This document shows positions 36,181 to 47,459 of a DNA stretch of 64,000 bases, one piece after another. The notes beneath the pieces were generated by a model, which made no database searches, was not told where the DNA came from, and saw only the letters and a list, made by a program, of their open reading frames with translations. The stretch's first letter is position 1; each line of letters opens with the position of its first letter. Source of the DNA: Luzula sylvatica (Eukaryota; Streptophyta; Magnoliopsida; Poales; Juncaceae); contig OX326957.1 in assembly GCA_946800325.1 (NCBI GenBank), forward strand, positions 21,701,007 to 21,765,006. The letters run 5' to 3'. The position numbers were made by a program, and so were the translations under genes.

Positions 36181-36777
36181 ATGTTGTGAGGGTTTTGATA
36201 TATTTGTTTTTATGTTGTGATATACTTGCTTTCATGTTATGATGGTTGTGATATACCTAGTGTTCATTTTGTGATGTTGTGATGATTGTTCATTTTGTGA
36301 TGTTGTGATGGTTGTGATGTTGTGATGGTTGTTCATTTTGTGATGTTGTGATGGTTGTTAATTAATTTTATAATTTTAGTTGTGGTTTCATAAAAAATCA
36401 AATTATAATTATAATATTCAATTATTTATAAAAAATAATATAAACACATTATCAATTAATTATTTATAATAACAATAATATTCAATTATTTATTTTTGCA
36501 AATATAATATTCAATTATTTAATTAATTATTTATTTTTGCAACTATACTCACATAAACATATTATCAATTAATTAATTTAATTAACATCATAACAATAAT
36601 ATAAACACAATTTTAATCTTACCAACAAAAATAAACAAAAACTATTTGGCGTGGAATGGTTGTTCTCCAGGCGGGCTATGATTGATCGCCTGGCGTGGAA
36701 TGGTTATTCGCCTTTTGTGTTAATCACAACATTTTCTATTTAATTACTTGTCAGTGCACTAACGAACGAAATTAAGA
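36181..36777. repeat. GTTGTGATG repeats and right subterminal region of the MULE
   Basis: After the PMD stop, TGTTGTGATGGTTGTTCATTT units recur irregularly (36190-36360), probably 3' untranslated. AT-rich spacer follows, then GGCGTGGAATGGTT subterminal repeats. Confidence 0.75.
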
Positions 36778-36904
36778 AAGGCGATGAATGGTTCTCCGCC
36801 TGGCGAACTATGGTACCCCGCAAAAGACATTTTGAGAATTATGTTAAAAATTTGGTTATTTCGGAAATATTTTTTCCATACACGGTTACTACAGTAAAAA
36901 TTCC
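36778..36904 (-). repeat. MULE right TIR
   Basis: Reverse complement of the left TIR, ending ACTACAGTAAAAATTCC, followed by the target duplication. Confidence 0.93.
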
Positions 36905-37101
36905 GAAAATGTCCTGCTTTTTGACGGAGCCAAAGATGATTGACGGAGAAAACAAAACAGCTTGATGAAAGTGTCTATTAACGGGAGCGTGTAATGTAAA
37001 ATCAGTGCACGAATCTAGATATGGATCTGAGGGTTTACAATGTACAAGTACAAAGTGAAGTTTACTTGTACAAGCATTTTAGTTGCACTATATATATATA
37101 T

Positions 37102-37628
37102 GGGATATGATCAATGACCAACCCTCTTGTTTGGCCAACGTCGGCCAACACCATTTATTTCACTAAATCTAAATATGAGAATCGAATTTTAACTGTATAG
37201 ATATGATTTATATTATTTGAGAATGTTGTAGATTCAATTTCATGAAAAATAAAAATTTCTATCATACTTATCATTATATTTAAAAAAAATTAACGGTCGA
37301 AAATAGTTACAACATGAATCATCATTAAATAAATTTTGAAATTCGAATTTTTTTGGTTTCGATGTATTTTAAATCATATAGATAGGCTAAGGATGAATTT
37401 TTACTAGGTTTCGAATTTCTCTTCATGGAAATCTATAAATTTACCGAAATGGACGGTTGTGAAAATATGTTATCGATTTTGTAAGATACAAAAATCAAAA
37501 TTGTACAAAATTTATTCTACATCATATTTAAATGATATAAAACATATCTATACGGTTAAAATTCGATTATAATATTTAGATTTAGTGAAATAAGTGGTGT
37601 TGGCCGACGTTGACCAAACAAGAGTGTT

Positions 37629-37632
<4 letters not shown>
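37102..37632. mobile_element. MITE with about 140-bp TIRs in (TA)n
   Basis: The left arm (CTTGTTTGGCCAACGTCGG, then CACTAAATCTAAATAT) matches the reverse complement of the right end (about 37490-37632) with scattered mismatches. The left edge has about 12 extra bases. TA repeats lie on both sides. No coding capacity. Confidence 0.75.

Positions 37633-37664
<32 letters not shown>
37633..37664. repeat. (TA)n between two MITEs
   Basis: TA repeat separating the MITEs at 37102-37632 and 37666-37867. Confidence 0.9.
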
Positions 37665-37665
<1 letters not shown>

Positions 37666-37667
<2 letters not shown>

Positions 37668-37863
37668 GGAGGCTAATATACTTAATTAAGTACCAAAAGT
37701 TTGAAATTTGTGTTTTTTCATGATCATCATGAAATTTTGTGCACATCATTAAATATACAAATCTCAATGCAAATTCAATGGTTAAAAAACATTAAGTATA
37801 TTAGCCTCCCTAATTAATTAAGTACCAAATCTTTAATACTTAATTAATTAAGTAGGTTAGCCT

Positions 37864-37867
<4 letters not shown>
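37666..37867. mobile_element. 202-bp MITE with GGGAGGCTAA ends
   Basis: Starts AGGGAGGCTAATATACTTAA and ends GGTTAGCCTCCCT. An internal copy of the end (ATTAGCCTCCCTAATTAA at about 37799-37816) suggests a partial self-duplication. Flanked by TA repeats. Confidence 0.75.

Positions 37868-37905
<38 letters not shown>
37868..37905. repeat. (TA)n microsatellite
   Basis: About 38 bp of TA after the small MITE, grading into ATACATGTATATATAT. Confidence 0.9.
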
Positions 37906-37913
<8 letters not shown>

Positions 37914-38638
37914 ATATATACGTTATACATATATATCCATATATAGTCTGTCTACCGTGACATTAATGGCACAAGCACTTATGTGCCATTAACTTTTCAG
38001 CGGTCCGATCGAGTTAAATCAGTGCGGATCCACCAACACGATAAACAGAGTTTATACAAAAAAAAATTCTCCGTCTCCACTCCATCACGTTATTTTGTCC
38101 ATCTCACCCCCTCTTTTTCTTGAGACCCTCTTCCCCTTCTTTCCTCTCTCGGCCATTGCTCTCTCTCTCTCTCTCTCTCTCACAATCAGAATATCCAATT
38201 ATTTTTAACGAATTAGGAGTTATTAGGGAAAAGAGTCGTCCTGGAAAGAAGGGACTGAGAAGACCGCACAGAAAGATAAAGGAGAGAAGCGACTAGTCAC
38301 CAGCACGGAAGCCAAAAACTCTCACTTTGTTGCCAATTTTGTCGAAGACGCCAGATCGCACGAGGAGGGAAGCCGCTGCTACCACCAGATCGCACGATAG
38401 AGAGAAACCATGAAGACATTGAACGATTAAGAAGCCAAGAATCGACTGAGCACGCAACGACAAAAATCCTAAATCAATAGTTCTCTTTTTGACAGTTACG
38501 TATTTACTCCATTTAAAATGTGTTGATTAGATTCTGTTTTTCCATTTCTCCATAATATCTCATTTGTTTATACTATGCATAATGATACTTCATTTCAATG
38601 TAGTTGAGTGTGTGTAGTTTCCCCCAATTTGAATAATT
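37906..38638 (+). promoter_or_regulatory. Possible promoter/leader of the A20 gene fragment
   Basis: Contains a perfect 11-bp hairpin (TTAATGGCACA / TGTGCCATTAA, 37964-37993), a (CT)11 tract at 38159-38181, and GA-rich leader-like sequence. A possible leader intron starts around 38495. No coding exon seen. Confidence 0.35.
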
Positions 38639-39211
38639 TTGGAGTTATTGTTCCAAATTTTGATGCTAATTGCTCCCAGGATTAATCATGTTCCAAAACA
38701 GACAGTAATCACTCTAAAATCAGTGCTCGTAGGTCAATTAATCACTCTACAAGTAGCCTTTTCTAGCTGTCGACTCAATTATCAAGAGAAGGAGAGTGAG
38801 AACAAAGCCACCTATGGGAATGCGACAGAGGCGATTTCCTTTTTAGGGATCGTTGAGGAATTCAAAATATTCTCCACAAGGAATTGCCGGTTTCTAAGAC
38901 TCGATCTTTGTTTCGAGCAAGTAGAAACTTCGAAAATTGGAGGAAGGAGGAAACAGGGATGGCAGACACCAGAGGGACCAATCCTATGTGTAAATAACTG
39001 TGGGTTCTTCGACAGTGCAGCAACAATGTACATGTGTTCCAAATGCCACAAAGAAATGATCCTCAAACAACAACCCTCCTCTCCATCGAAACCCTCATTA
39101 ACGGGTCTTCTTCTGAACCCGTTAACTCTCGACCAAATTATCTTCTCGCCTACAACTGAAACTGAAAATTTCATGACACCTGACGTGGTCGAACCAGTGG
39201 GGTCCACATAA
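38639..39211 (+). pseudogene. Stress-associated protein (A20 finger), AN1 domain lost
   Basis: Plant SAPs carry an A20 and an AN1 zinc finger in about 170 residues and act in stress signalling and ubiquitin binding. The frame has [18 protein letters not shown] then [19 protein letters not shown], a complete A20 finger (Cys at about 116, 120, 132, 135). The normal SAP start just before it is replaced by about 100 unrelated residues. After VVEPVGST comes TAA (39209-39211). In the same frame the sequence goes on to VKEGPNRC, the standard entry to AN1, but then reads LLAGNVSSYKF and stops (about 39285), so all AN1 zinc ligands after the first Cys are missing. It is either an A20-only derivative or a pseudogene; I favour a broken, possibly captured copy because of its position in the element pile. 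Confidence 0.7.
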
Positions 39212-39289
39212 TCGAGGTCTGATGTGGCAGTGAAAGAAGGGCCTAATAGGTGCTTACTTGCAGGAAACGTGTCGAGTTACAAATTTTAA

Positions 39290-40108
39290 TTTTGTTTTAA
39301 TTGGAGGTGTAACTAAAATGTAGTTCGGTATGAAAATTTTGTTGTCAATGGACATGAGATGTAATTATTGTGGTATTCTTTATGTATGTGTGCTTGTATT
39401 TTGGTTTTGGTGATATTGATGTTAGGATGATATATGTATGTGTTTTGTTGATATATTTTGATCTTGAAGTACGATTTCTATGTGTTGCTTTCTTGTACCA
39501 ATCAGATGTAGAAGATTTGTAGATTTTGTACGATTGTTTTTTTAAATAATTTATTTGAATTATTGTCCATTTAAAAGAATAGGTTACCTCAAGTTCTTAT
39601 AAAAACATGAACCTTTCTTTGTCTCAAGAGTCGAGATAACCACCATGAAATTGGATTGATATTATACATTTCACAAACCTTATACTGGTATCACACTTCC
39701 AAGCAAACCTTTTATTTTAATAACCAAAACTAAAAAAAACAATCAATTTAATCGTATTAGTTTAAGAATTATATGAAATTAATGATGATGTTCATCGGAT
39801 AATTACCTAGTTTTTTGAAAATTCAATCGCATATTTTAATAGATTTATTCGTACATTTTGCTAAGTAAATCGTATTTTTTGATAAATCCAACAATATGTT
39901 TGTACACAAATGCTTATTAATTCATTAGTACAAAAAAAAAATAGTTTTTTACAAAAATGAAATAAGAGGAATTTGAAAGAATTCAATTATATCAGTCTTG
40001 TATGAATTTATTTAAAACCTGCAAAATTAAAAAAAAAATAATATCATTAGTTGATATTAATGAAATTAATGGTTAAAAAAAATATAATTGAACTTAACTA
40101 ATGAGAAT
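39290..40108. other. 3' region of A20 fragment, then motif-bearing AT-rich DNA
   Basis: 39290-39560 looks like a gene 3' untranslated region. 39780-39910 has several copies of TCAATCGCATATTTT-like words and a GATGTTCATCGGATAATTA block, which is the reverse complement of the satellite unit at 47460-49620. Confidence 0.6.
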
Positions 40109-42721
40109 TTATTCGGAATCATCATCACTCTCCTCAACAATTTTTTTTTTGTTCTTTTCCTTCAATATTTGAATTTGCTTATTTCGTTCAGACATATCTC
40201 GAACTCTTTTTGGTCTACCACGTTTCTTATTCTTGGTTTTAGGGTTTTGATAATTCTGAGATGTTGGAGATGGTATTTTTTCTTGATTATTCGTACTACA
40301 GGAAGGTTTCTTTCGATTTGTAGGTAGAGATTTGGAGACAGATAAACGTAAAGCAACTAAACCATCCTTAACTAAAGAATTTAACTTCCTGTTGTGAGTT
40401 GAGTATTCAACCAAATCCAGAAAAATAGGGTGTAAATCTGAATAATTCGCATTAATCCCATCATTGTCTGTATTATTTCCCAAATTAGAAGATCTATTAT
40501 TCAAATGCGTCCGTTTAAAATTCCTTTTCCACCTATCAATTACATATATTTGAGGAATAGTTTCAACTCTTTCTTCTCTGAATACCATTAAACAATGCGA
40601 GCAGAGAATACCAGTAGTTTCGAAATACCGACATTCACATTTGACGGTCTTGTCGACGATATTAAATGAAACCAGGAAATCGTTGTGAGTTTTTGTATTT
40701 TCAACCTTGTATTTCTTAATATTATCAGATTCATCCTCGATCACAAAACTCAATAAAGCCATTATTACCAGCTGGTCTTGAAATTTGCGGAACACATTCA
40801 AAGTGTACTCTTCAAGGAATAGGTGCTCTATTGGGGTGCCATGAATTAGTCTTGGTTTCCCAGTTCTACGTCTGTTATTAAAAAAAATTATTAAATTAAC
40901 ATTTATATAATATGCCAAAATGATTAGAATATTATGTTAAAAATGATATTTACATGTTATCAGCGTTGAGTTCAATTTCAATAATTCGATTTTGAGCAAT
41001 ATCAAATCTCTTGGCAAATAAGGACACACCAGTATTTGAATTCACATACTGGTCGAAAAAGGAATTCATACTTTCGCTACGCTGAGAAGATAACATTCCA
41101 GCCCAAAAATGGTCGTTAATATAAGCTGGCACCCATTCTTCCCTTATGTTGTGTAATTGTTTGAGCCATCTATTATCTTTTCAAAAAATAAAAAATATAT
41201 ATGAAAAAATGAAATTAATTGGACAAATTAAAATTAACGTAAAAATTACCTTGCAAATTATGAAGCTCTAATACGGCCTTCCAATTTTCTTCAAATTTTT
41301 CAGGAGTAGTTGAATGCTTCACAATACTGCATATGTCGTCGGATGCATCATGTTTTTTTCCAACTTTGTCAGCAATTTTTTTTAGTATATGCCACATACA
41401 AAGACGATGCTTTGTATTGGGCATTACATTATTAATTGCTATTTTCATCGAGGGTGACTGATCAGTTATAATTGTTTTCGGTGCTTCATTTGACATACAT
41501 TGAATAAATGTTCTAAATATCCACTCATATGTTTCTGTTGTTTCTGTTGCAACAAGTGCGCAACCCATGATAATTGAATTCATGTGATGATTAACACCAA
41601 CAAATGGAACAAAAGGCATGCCATACCTATAAAAAAAGAGAATAAAAACTTTTAGTATATTCTGTTAAATACAATCATATATTTTGATTATAATAATCGT
41701 ATATTTTGCTATAAATAATAGGTTTTCAGAAAACAAAAGATTATAGTTTGCTACCTCATTATCTAATCTAATGGTCATATAAATTATTATAAATTACAGA
41801 AAATATTAAAGAATACCTATTAGTCATGTATGTTGCATCAAAGGAAATCACATCGCCGAAGTACTTGTAAGATTGTCGTGAATATGAATCAGCCCAGAAA
41901 ACCCTTTCGAGACAATCATCATCATCGAAATCAACCTTAAAAAAGAACATTGGATCGGCCAATTGTTTATTTTGAAAATAAGATAAGAGAGCTTTGGTAT
42001 CTCCTTTTGGTTGGTTAGCAGCTCTTATTTTTGTAATTACGTTTCTGGCATCTTTCTTCGTAAAACCACATGAAATTTCTGAACCACCTCCAATTGCTAT
42101 GACTGAATTGACGTTAGCTTCAACAGATAGACCGGCTATTTCATTGATTTCAATTTGACTTTTTATAAACATTGGTAATGAACGAAAGCATCTGAATTTA
42201 TGTGACATTCCTGGTGTGAGTTCATGATTGTGATCCAGATTTACAGATTTGTAATACCATTCACCATTAATATCATCACCAAATGGTGTGATTTGCACCA
42301 TTGCTTTGCAATTAATTTTGACGTCGAGCCTCCTCCTATACATTACCAATTTATCAGATTTGTGATTTGGGGAACCTTCTCTGGTACACTTGAATAATTG
42401 ACGAGATCTTTTTTGGCTTTTGTCACTACCACCTTTCTTAACTATACCAAAACCGGCATTATAGGCATACCGGTAGTAGAAATCTTCGGCATGTTTGAGA
42501 GAAGGGAATTTCATGTTAAGAACTGGTATGTATTCTGTCTTCAATTCTGGTTGAATGAATTCATGAGGATTAATTTCAGGTTTTTCTGAATTTCCAATAT
42601 CAGATGTTTCGTCTTGATCAACTCCGTTGGTACTGAAGTTATCATTTTCTTTCGAAGCTTCTTGTATTGGTAAAATTGGATTGTTAACATTGAGCAGATC
42701 GTTGTTCGAGCCAGTAGACAT
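40109..42721 (-). CDS. FAR1-RELATED SEQUENCE (FRS) protein
   Basis: Four coding exons on the minus strand: 42721-41817, 41626-41250, 41176-40954 and 40871-40109, all GT-AG, giving one frame of 755 codons, the normal FRS length. Order: low-complexity N-terminus; FAR1 DNA-binding domain (about 70-165: FPSLKHAEDFYYRYAYNAGF, then LDHNHEL, a WRKY-GCM1-type zinc finger); MULE-type transposase core (about 265-430: VISFDATYMTNRYGMPFVPF, FVGVNHHMNS, IITDQSPSM, LCMWHILKK); RSESMNSFFDQYVNSNTG; SWIM finger CECRYFETTGILCSHCL; and a basic tail KKRGRPKRVR then an acidic end. FRS/FHY3 proteins are domesticated MULE transposases acting as transcription factors. Asp of SFDATY and of ITDQS are both present. No stop or frameshift. 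It could be a host gene or the transposase of a local element. Confidence 0.92.
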
Positions 42722-43440
42722 TCTGCAAAATAAAAAAAAAACAGAAGAGAAATGTAATTTAGAATAGTATAATTTGTCAATATATATGATTTAATTAAGC
42801 AAAATATATGATTGAATATAGGAAAATATATGATTGAATAACCAAAATATATGATTGAATCTAGCAAAATATATGATTGAATTAGCAAAATATGTGATTA
42901 ATTTACCAAAATATATGTTTGAATCAACCAAAATATATGATTGATCTAGCAAAATATATGATTGATTTTAGCAAAATATATATTGAATTTATTTAAATAT
43001 GCAATTGAATCTAGAATAATACACGATTGAATTAACAAAATATATGATTCAATCTAACAAAAATAGCAAAAATATATGATTAAATATAACAAGATGATAT
43101 ATCAATGAATGTAAATAAAAAAAAACAGAAGAGAAATGTAATTTAGAATAGTAGAATTTGATCGTACTAATTATATTTTGTTAATATCAGAAAAATTATT
43201 AGATTTTAAACAGTAATTAAAATTTAAAATTTCAAAAGTAGAATACCTGTAAAAGAATTCTGAAGGTTAAGATCTGGGAGCAACGTTAAGAGAATTTCAA
43301 TGACAATAAGAGCTCAGATCGGTTCAGATCGGCGAAGGCGAGCACGGCCGATATCGGGGATGGACAGCATGAATGAGATCGCCGAGGAAGCGAACAATAA
43401 GAACAAAGGCGGGTATGTTGGAAGAAGAAAGATTTGAAAG
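42722..43440 (-). promoter_or_regulatory. Leader exon and leader intron of the FRS gene
   Basis: On the minus strand a GC-richer stretch 43440-43247 ends TTTACAG|GTATTC, and TTTTGCAG at 42723 lies one base before the ATG, giving a leader intron 43246-42723. The intron holds about 15 copies of the AAATATATGATTGAAT motif (42775-43090). Confidence 0.6.
42775..43090. repeat. AAATATATGATTGAAT minisatellite in the FRS leader intron
   Basis: Irregular tandem copies of about 20-22 bp ending in TAGCAA or TAACCA. Same motif as the large array at 47460-49620, same orientation. Confidence 0.85.
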
Positions 43441-43539
43441 AATAGCAGAAGTATATTTTACAAAGTAGTCCATCCGTGTGTTTATTTTGTTATTTTTAAG
43501 TCCTTATATTATTTTAATTTTAAATCCAAAAATATATTT

Positions 43540-43940
43540 TGCTAGATTACAATCGTATATTTATCTACATTAAATCATATATCTGTGTACAATGATTCAT
43601 ATATTTTGCTATTTTTGTTATATTCAATCATATATTTTGTATATTCGATCGTGTATCTTGCTAGATTTAATCGTATATTTAAATAAATTCAATAATTTAT
43701 TTAGCAAAAATCAATCATATATTTTGCTTTATTCAATCATATATTTTTAAAAATTCAATCATATATTTTTCTAAATTCCATCATATATTTTGCTAAATTC
43801 AATTATATATTTTGGTGAATTAAATCATATATATTGCTAAATTCAATCATTTTGAGAACTTTTCATAATATTCAGATATTTTACGATGAAATATTGCTAA
43901 ATTCATGTATTGAGAAGTTTTTTTGAGAACATTTTTTGTT
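43540..43940. repeat. Inverted copies of the same minisatellite upstream of FRS
   Basis: ATTCAATCATATATTTTGCT units, the reverse complement of the motif in the leader intron, about 15 irregular copies. Confidence 0.85.
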
Positions 43941-45149
43941 AAATTCAATCATATATATTGAGAACTTTTTTTGGATGAAATATTTCCTCTCTTAGTATTC
44001 AATAGTTATAGTTATTTTCTCTTAGTATGTTAAACTAATATTTTTGGAGAATATTTTACAATAACTAGTACAAGTATTCAAATTTTCTTTTTATAATATT
44101 CAGATATATTCAGTAGAATAATACAAACTATACCAATTGTAGTTTTTTGATATATAATAATGGTTAATTGCCTGAATTTACTACATTAATTCTAAAAAGT
44201 ATCACTCACATGTCACAGGAAAAGAATTAGAAGTAATTCAAATAAATATTACAAAAATCATCACGTCTTCGATAAAAAATAATTAATATCAAGATTTTAA
44301 TAAAACTGAAAAATATAACAATTACAGTCACATTTAAAGTTCAATATCACAATTACAATACATCTCTCTTTAACCTGTTCGATAGGGAGAAGGAGGGCGC
44401 GACTAGGGACAAGGAGTCAAATGTGATCGGTTCACCGGTGGAGTGACCTCAGTCAATCTTATCTGAACTTATCCAACTCGGGATTCACCGGCCAGATCCC
44501 AATCGGTATATCTCGCCTCACCAATGCAAGTGCATCTGCATTTATCTAAAAAAAAAATTAGGTCAAATATATATAAATCGAGCCTTGATTGATGCTCATT
44601 TGCACAATCAGAACTTAGCTAGAACTCAATTGAGGTCTAAATGTGCAATTGAAACATTATTGAGTTGAATTGCATGATTGAGACTGAATTGGGGCTAATT
44701 GGGAAAGTAATTAGTACATAATTCGGGCTAATTGGAAGAGAATTCCATTTCGGATTCGAAAACCGAAGCAAAATTTGCAAATTCAACAATTGAAATTGAA
44801 ATTTACAGTTGAATTTGCAAATTTACACAAGCAAGAGTTACCTTATCATGAGAAGAAGAAAACAACAAATCATCTGTCATGGATCGATTAGAGTTTTCTC
44901 GCCTCATCGACTATGGATTCCTCGTCGTTATGGCCAGAAGAAGAGACGATTCAATCTTCTTGTCGCCATCGCCATCGCCATTTCTTCTTGTTCGCCATCG
45001 CCGAGAGAAAAGAAGTCTCAGATCTGGAGAAGGATCGTGAATCGTCGGAGACCTATACAGAAGAAGGATCGCGACGGAGCAAGGTTCGCCTAAATCGCCT
45101 AAATCGCCTCAGAGAGGAGAGAGGAAGAGAGATGAAGGTCTGTCGAGGG
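43941..45149. other. AT-rich DNA and a GC-richer leader-like block
   Basis: 43941-44800 shows no gene. 44870-45130 is GC-richer with CGCCATCGCCATCGCCAT repeats and reads open in short frames, but no domain is recognisable; it may be a 5' leader carried by the element ending at 45274. Confidence 0.4.
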
Positions 45150-45274
45150 AGAGGACTATTGTTGCTTATTTACAAAAAGGTCCCTCCGTCTGTAAATTTT
45201 GATCATATTATAAACAGGCCCCTCCGCCTGTACATGTATTATTTTTTTGGTCCTTGGATTCGATTTGTGGATTC
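45150..45274 (-). repeat. Inward-facing end similar to 45563-45740 (inverted)
   Basis: Its reverse complement begins GAATCCACAAATCGAATCCA and continues with GGCGGAGGGGCCTG and GACGGAGGGACC words, as does 45576-45740 on the plus strand. The two form an inverted pair around 45420. It may be the right end of an element lying to the left (FRS side). Confidence 0.65.
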
Positions 45275-45285
45275 ATTATTTAATA

Positions 45286-45504
45286 ACAACAACAACAACA
45301 ACAATAATAATAATCATCATCATCATCACGCTATAGCGCCGCTACGGACGCTATAATTGAACGCTTCAACGCTATAGCGGTCCGCTATAGCGTTGCAGCG
45401 GAACAAAACGCTACAGTGCTATATTCCGAAGCGATGCAGCGTTTGCCTCCCAAAACCCGCTATAGCGCGCTATAGCGGCGCTACAGCGCCGCTATTTAAA
45501 ACAA

Positions 45505-45549
<45 letters not shown>
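45286..45549. repeat. Trinucleotides, CGCTATAGCG MITE and (TA)n
   Basis: (AAC)n, (AAT)n and (CAT)n at 45286-45329; a palindrome-rich repeat 45331-45505 with many CGCTATAGCG/GCTACAGCG words, related to 4065-4210; and (TA)n at 45507-45549. The His-rich frame across the CAT repeat is an artefact. Confidence 0.8.
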
Positions 45550-45554
<5 letters not shown>

Positions 45555-45957
45555 GTTAAATAGAATCCACAAAAAGAATCCACAAATCGAATCCAAGGAC
45601 TACAAATTAATAAAGTACAGACGGAGGGACTATTTTATAAATTTCCAACACACGGAGGGGCTCTTTTATAAATTTTCAAAATTAAACAAGAAAAGGGTCT
45701 GAAAATAATATAAGCACACACGGAGGGGCCTGTTAATAAAATTTACCTCCAAATGACACTCTCCCGTCTTCTTCGTTGGAATCGAACTTCCACTTGAGCT
45801 CTCTTCGATAAGTGGAAACAAATGGAGATTAATGGAGGGTTGAATCTTGCGACACCTCCTCTGAGCACTATCCACTCAGGCGACGGCTGGATCCTGACAA
45901 CGGCTGGATCCTGGCGACGGCCGGAGCCTGGCGACGACGGCTGGAGCCTGGAGCATG

Positions 45958-46086
45958 GCAAAATTGTAAAAAATCATTGAAACAAATGGAGGCCCCGACA
46001 TCTGCACAATATCCTCTCCGAAATCCTACATCTTGTCTCTCTTTTCAGCTTATTCTGTTAGTTTCAATGATTTTTTACAATTTTGC
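45958..46086. repeat. 26-bp perfect inverted repeat, 77-bp loop
   Basis: 45958-45983 (GCAAAATTGTAAAAAATC...) is exactly the reverse complement of 46061-46086. The loop is GC-richer than the surroundings. Confidence 0.9.
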
Positions 46087-47459
46087 TTGCAATTCTTTCT
46101 AAAATTTCTGGAATTCAAAGAGAACTACATTTATTCGAGCAATGGCACTGAGATCTACACATATCCTCTGTTAAACAATAAACAATACATGTTCTCTCTC
46201 TTAAAACCTTATTCCAGTAATATTATACTGTTATTTATTGATTAACTGATTTCATTTTCTTTCGGATCTAATTTGGGGCTCAATTGAATTTCGGTTCTTT
46301 TGATTTATGCAGAAACGGAAGTCGTGTTTGGCCAAATGATTGAAACGAGTTCAAGAGAAGTTCATGTCTGATTCCGAAAAAAAGATCAATGCAGTGAAGG
46401 ATGTAAATTATTATTTCGTAAGATTATTATTTTCTAAGTTTTTTCCGGACAAAGTTCAAGCATATATAGGTGAATTGCGAACTAAAAAGAAGTTAACCCG
46501 AGTTTAAAAGCTTTTTCGAGGAGTAAGAAATGTATCTAATGGAGTTGAAAAAAAAAATCTGACAACCAAAGTACGTTAATTTTCACAAAAATTTTCAAAG
46601 TGGGACCCATACTTTTATAAAATTACATAAAAACAACTTAACTGTAAATGTGCATTTTGATATATGTTAATAGTTTTCTCATTTTAAGGTGTTCTTGATA
46701 ATCTAATGAACTTCAGGGGTAACATGATATTTTTCTCATTTTTAATGTTTTTTATTTTGTGAAATTCAGAGAAATGCGCTCAGCGAAAGTAAATAAAAGT
46801 ACTTAATAAATTATAAAAGTTCATGATTTTTTTTGATAATTTATGAACTACAGCGTTTTTTAGACAATTAAAAAGATAGTTTTCTTAAACCCCTAAATTT
46901 ATAGTTTTCTCTAAAATTCAAGGTTTGATATATATTACAATGAGGTCCTTAACACTCGGCATAATACAATAAGGCCCACTGACAAACGCACTGCCTCCTG
47001 CCAAGGTAAAGATAATTTTCATTTATATGTTCTCGTGTTTGTTTACTAATTTCCTATCTTTCAAATAATAATTTTATAAGTATGATACATTTTAAATACA
47101 TTGAGAAGTTGGCTCAATGCGTAATCTCGAGACAGTAATGAAGGATCTTGAAGAAGATTTAGAAATTTTTGAGGCTCTAATTCAAGTGGAGAATCGTGAG
47201 AAGTGAGCTCTATTTGTTTGCATATTAGCTTTTCTGCTTTGTTTTTTTGCGTATCAACTTCTTTTGTTGAATGATGTAAAATATTTGTGACAATGGAAAC
47301 AATTTGTTGTAGAACTATGTGAATTATTATTATATGTATTCAAGTTAATTGTGTGTTTTTCTTTTGTGGACATCTACAATATATAGTTTATTTAGTATTT
47401 AATATCATTATGAAATATTATTAAAAGAAGTTAATATTAATGTAATTAGGAACAAATAT
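46087..47459. other. AT-rich DNA with one short open exon-like stretch
   Basis: 47119-47205 reads MRNLETVMKDLEEDLEIFEA plus nine residues and a stop, an acidic potential coiled coil. No neighbour exons were found. Nothing else supported. Confidence 0.35.

Larger units (their letters stand above)
30486..36904 (+). mobile_element. Complete autonomous-type MULE (mudrA + PMD gene)
   Basis: 6419 bp, with TIRs of about 127 bp (30486-30612 and 36778-36904) starting GGAATTTTTACTGTAGTA and about ten mismatches. The perfect 9-bp duplication GAAAATGTC at 30477-30485 and 36905-36913 is diagnostic of Mutator-like elements. Inside the TIRs lie repeats with GCGCTAGGCG and TTTGGTTC (30667-30781) on the left and GGCGTGGAATGGTT (36649-36708) on the right. 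It carries a transposase and a plant-mobile-domain gene in the same direction. The host is the right arm of another TIR element. Confidence 0.95.
27449..37091. mobile_element. Long-TIR DNA element hosting a nested MULE
   Basis: The ends read AGTGCAACTAAAAT inward from both sides, and complementarity runs for about 0.5 kb: left arm 27449-27965, right arm 30120-30476 continuing at 36914-37091 after the nested MULE. Without the MULE the element is about 3.2 kb. Landmarks shared by both arms include TACTTGTACAAG, GATTCGTGCACT and ACACGCTCCCGTTAA. Both outer ends sit in TA repeats. Long TIRs suggest a MULE-like or foldback type; it encodes no transposase that I can see. Confidence 0.82.

Noticed and set aside
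44913..45356. 147-codon frame with poly-Asn and poly-His
   Set aside because: The tail is translated trinucleotide microsatellite and the head matches no family.
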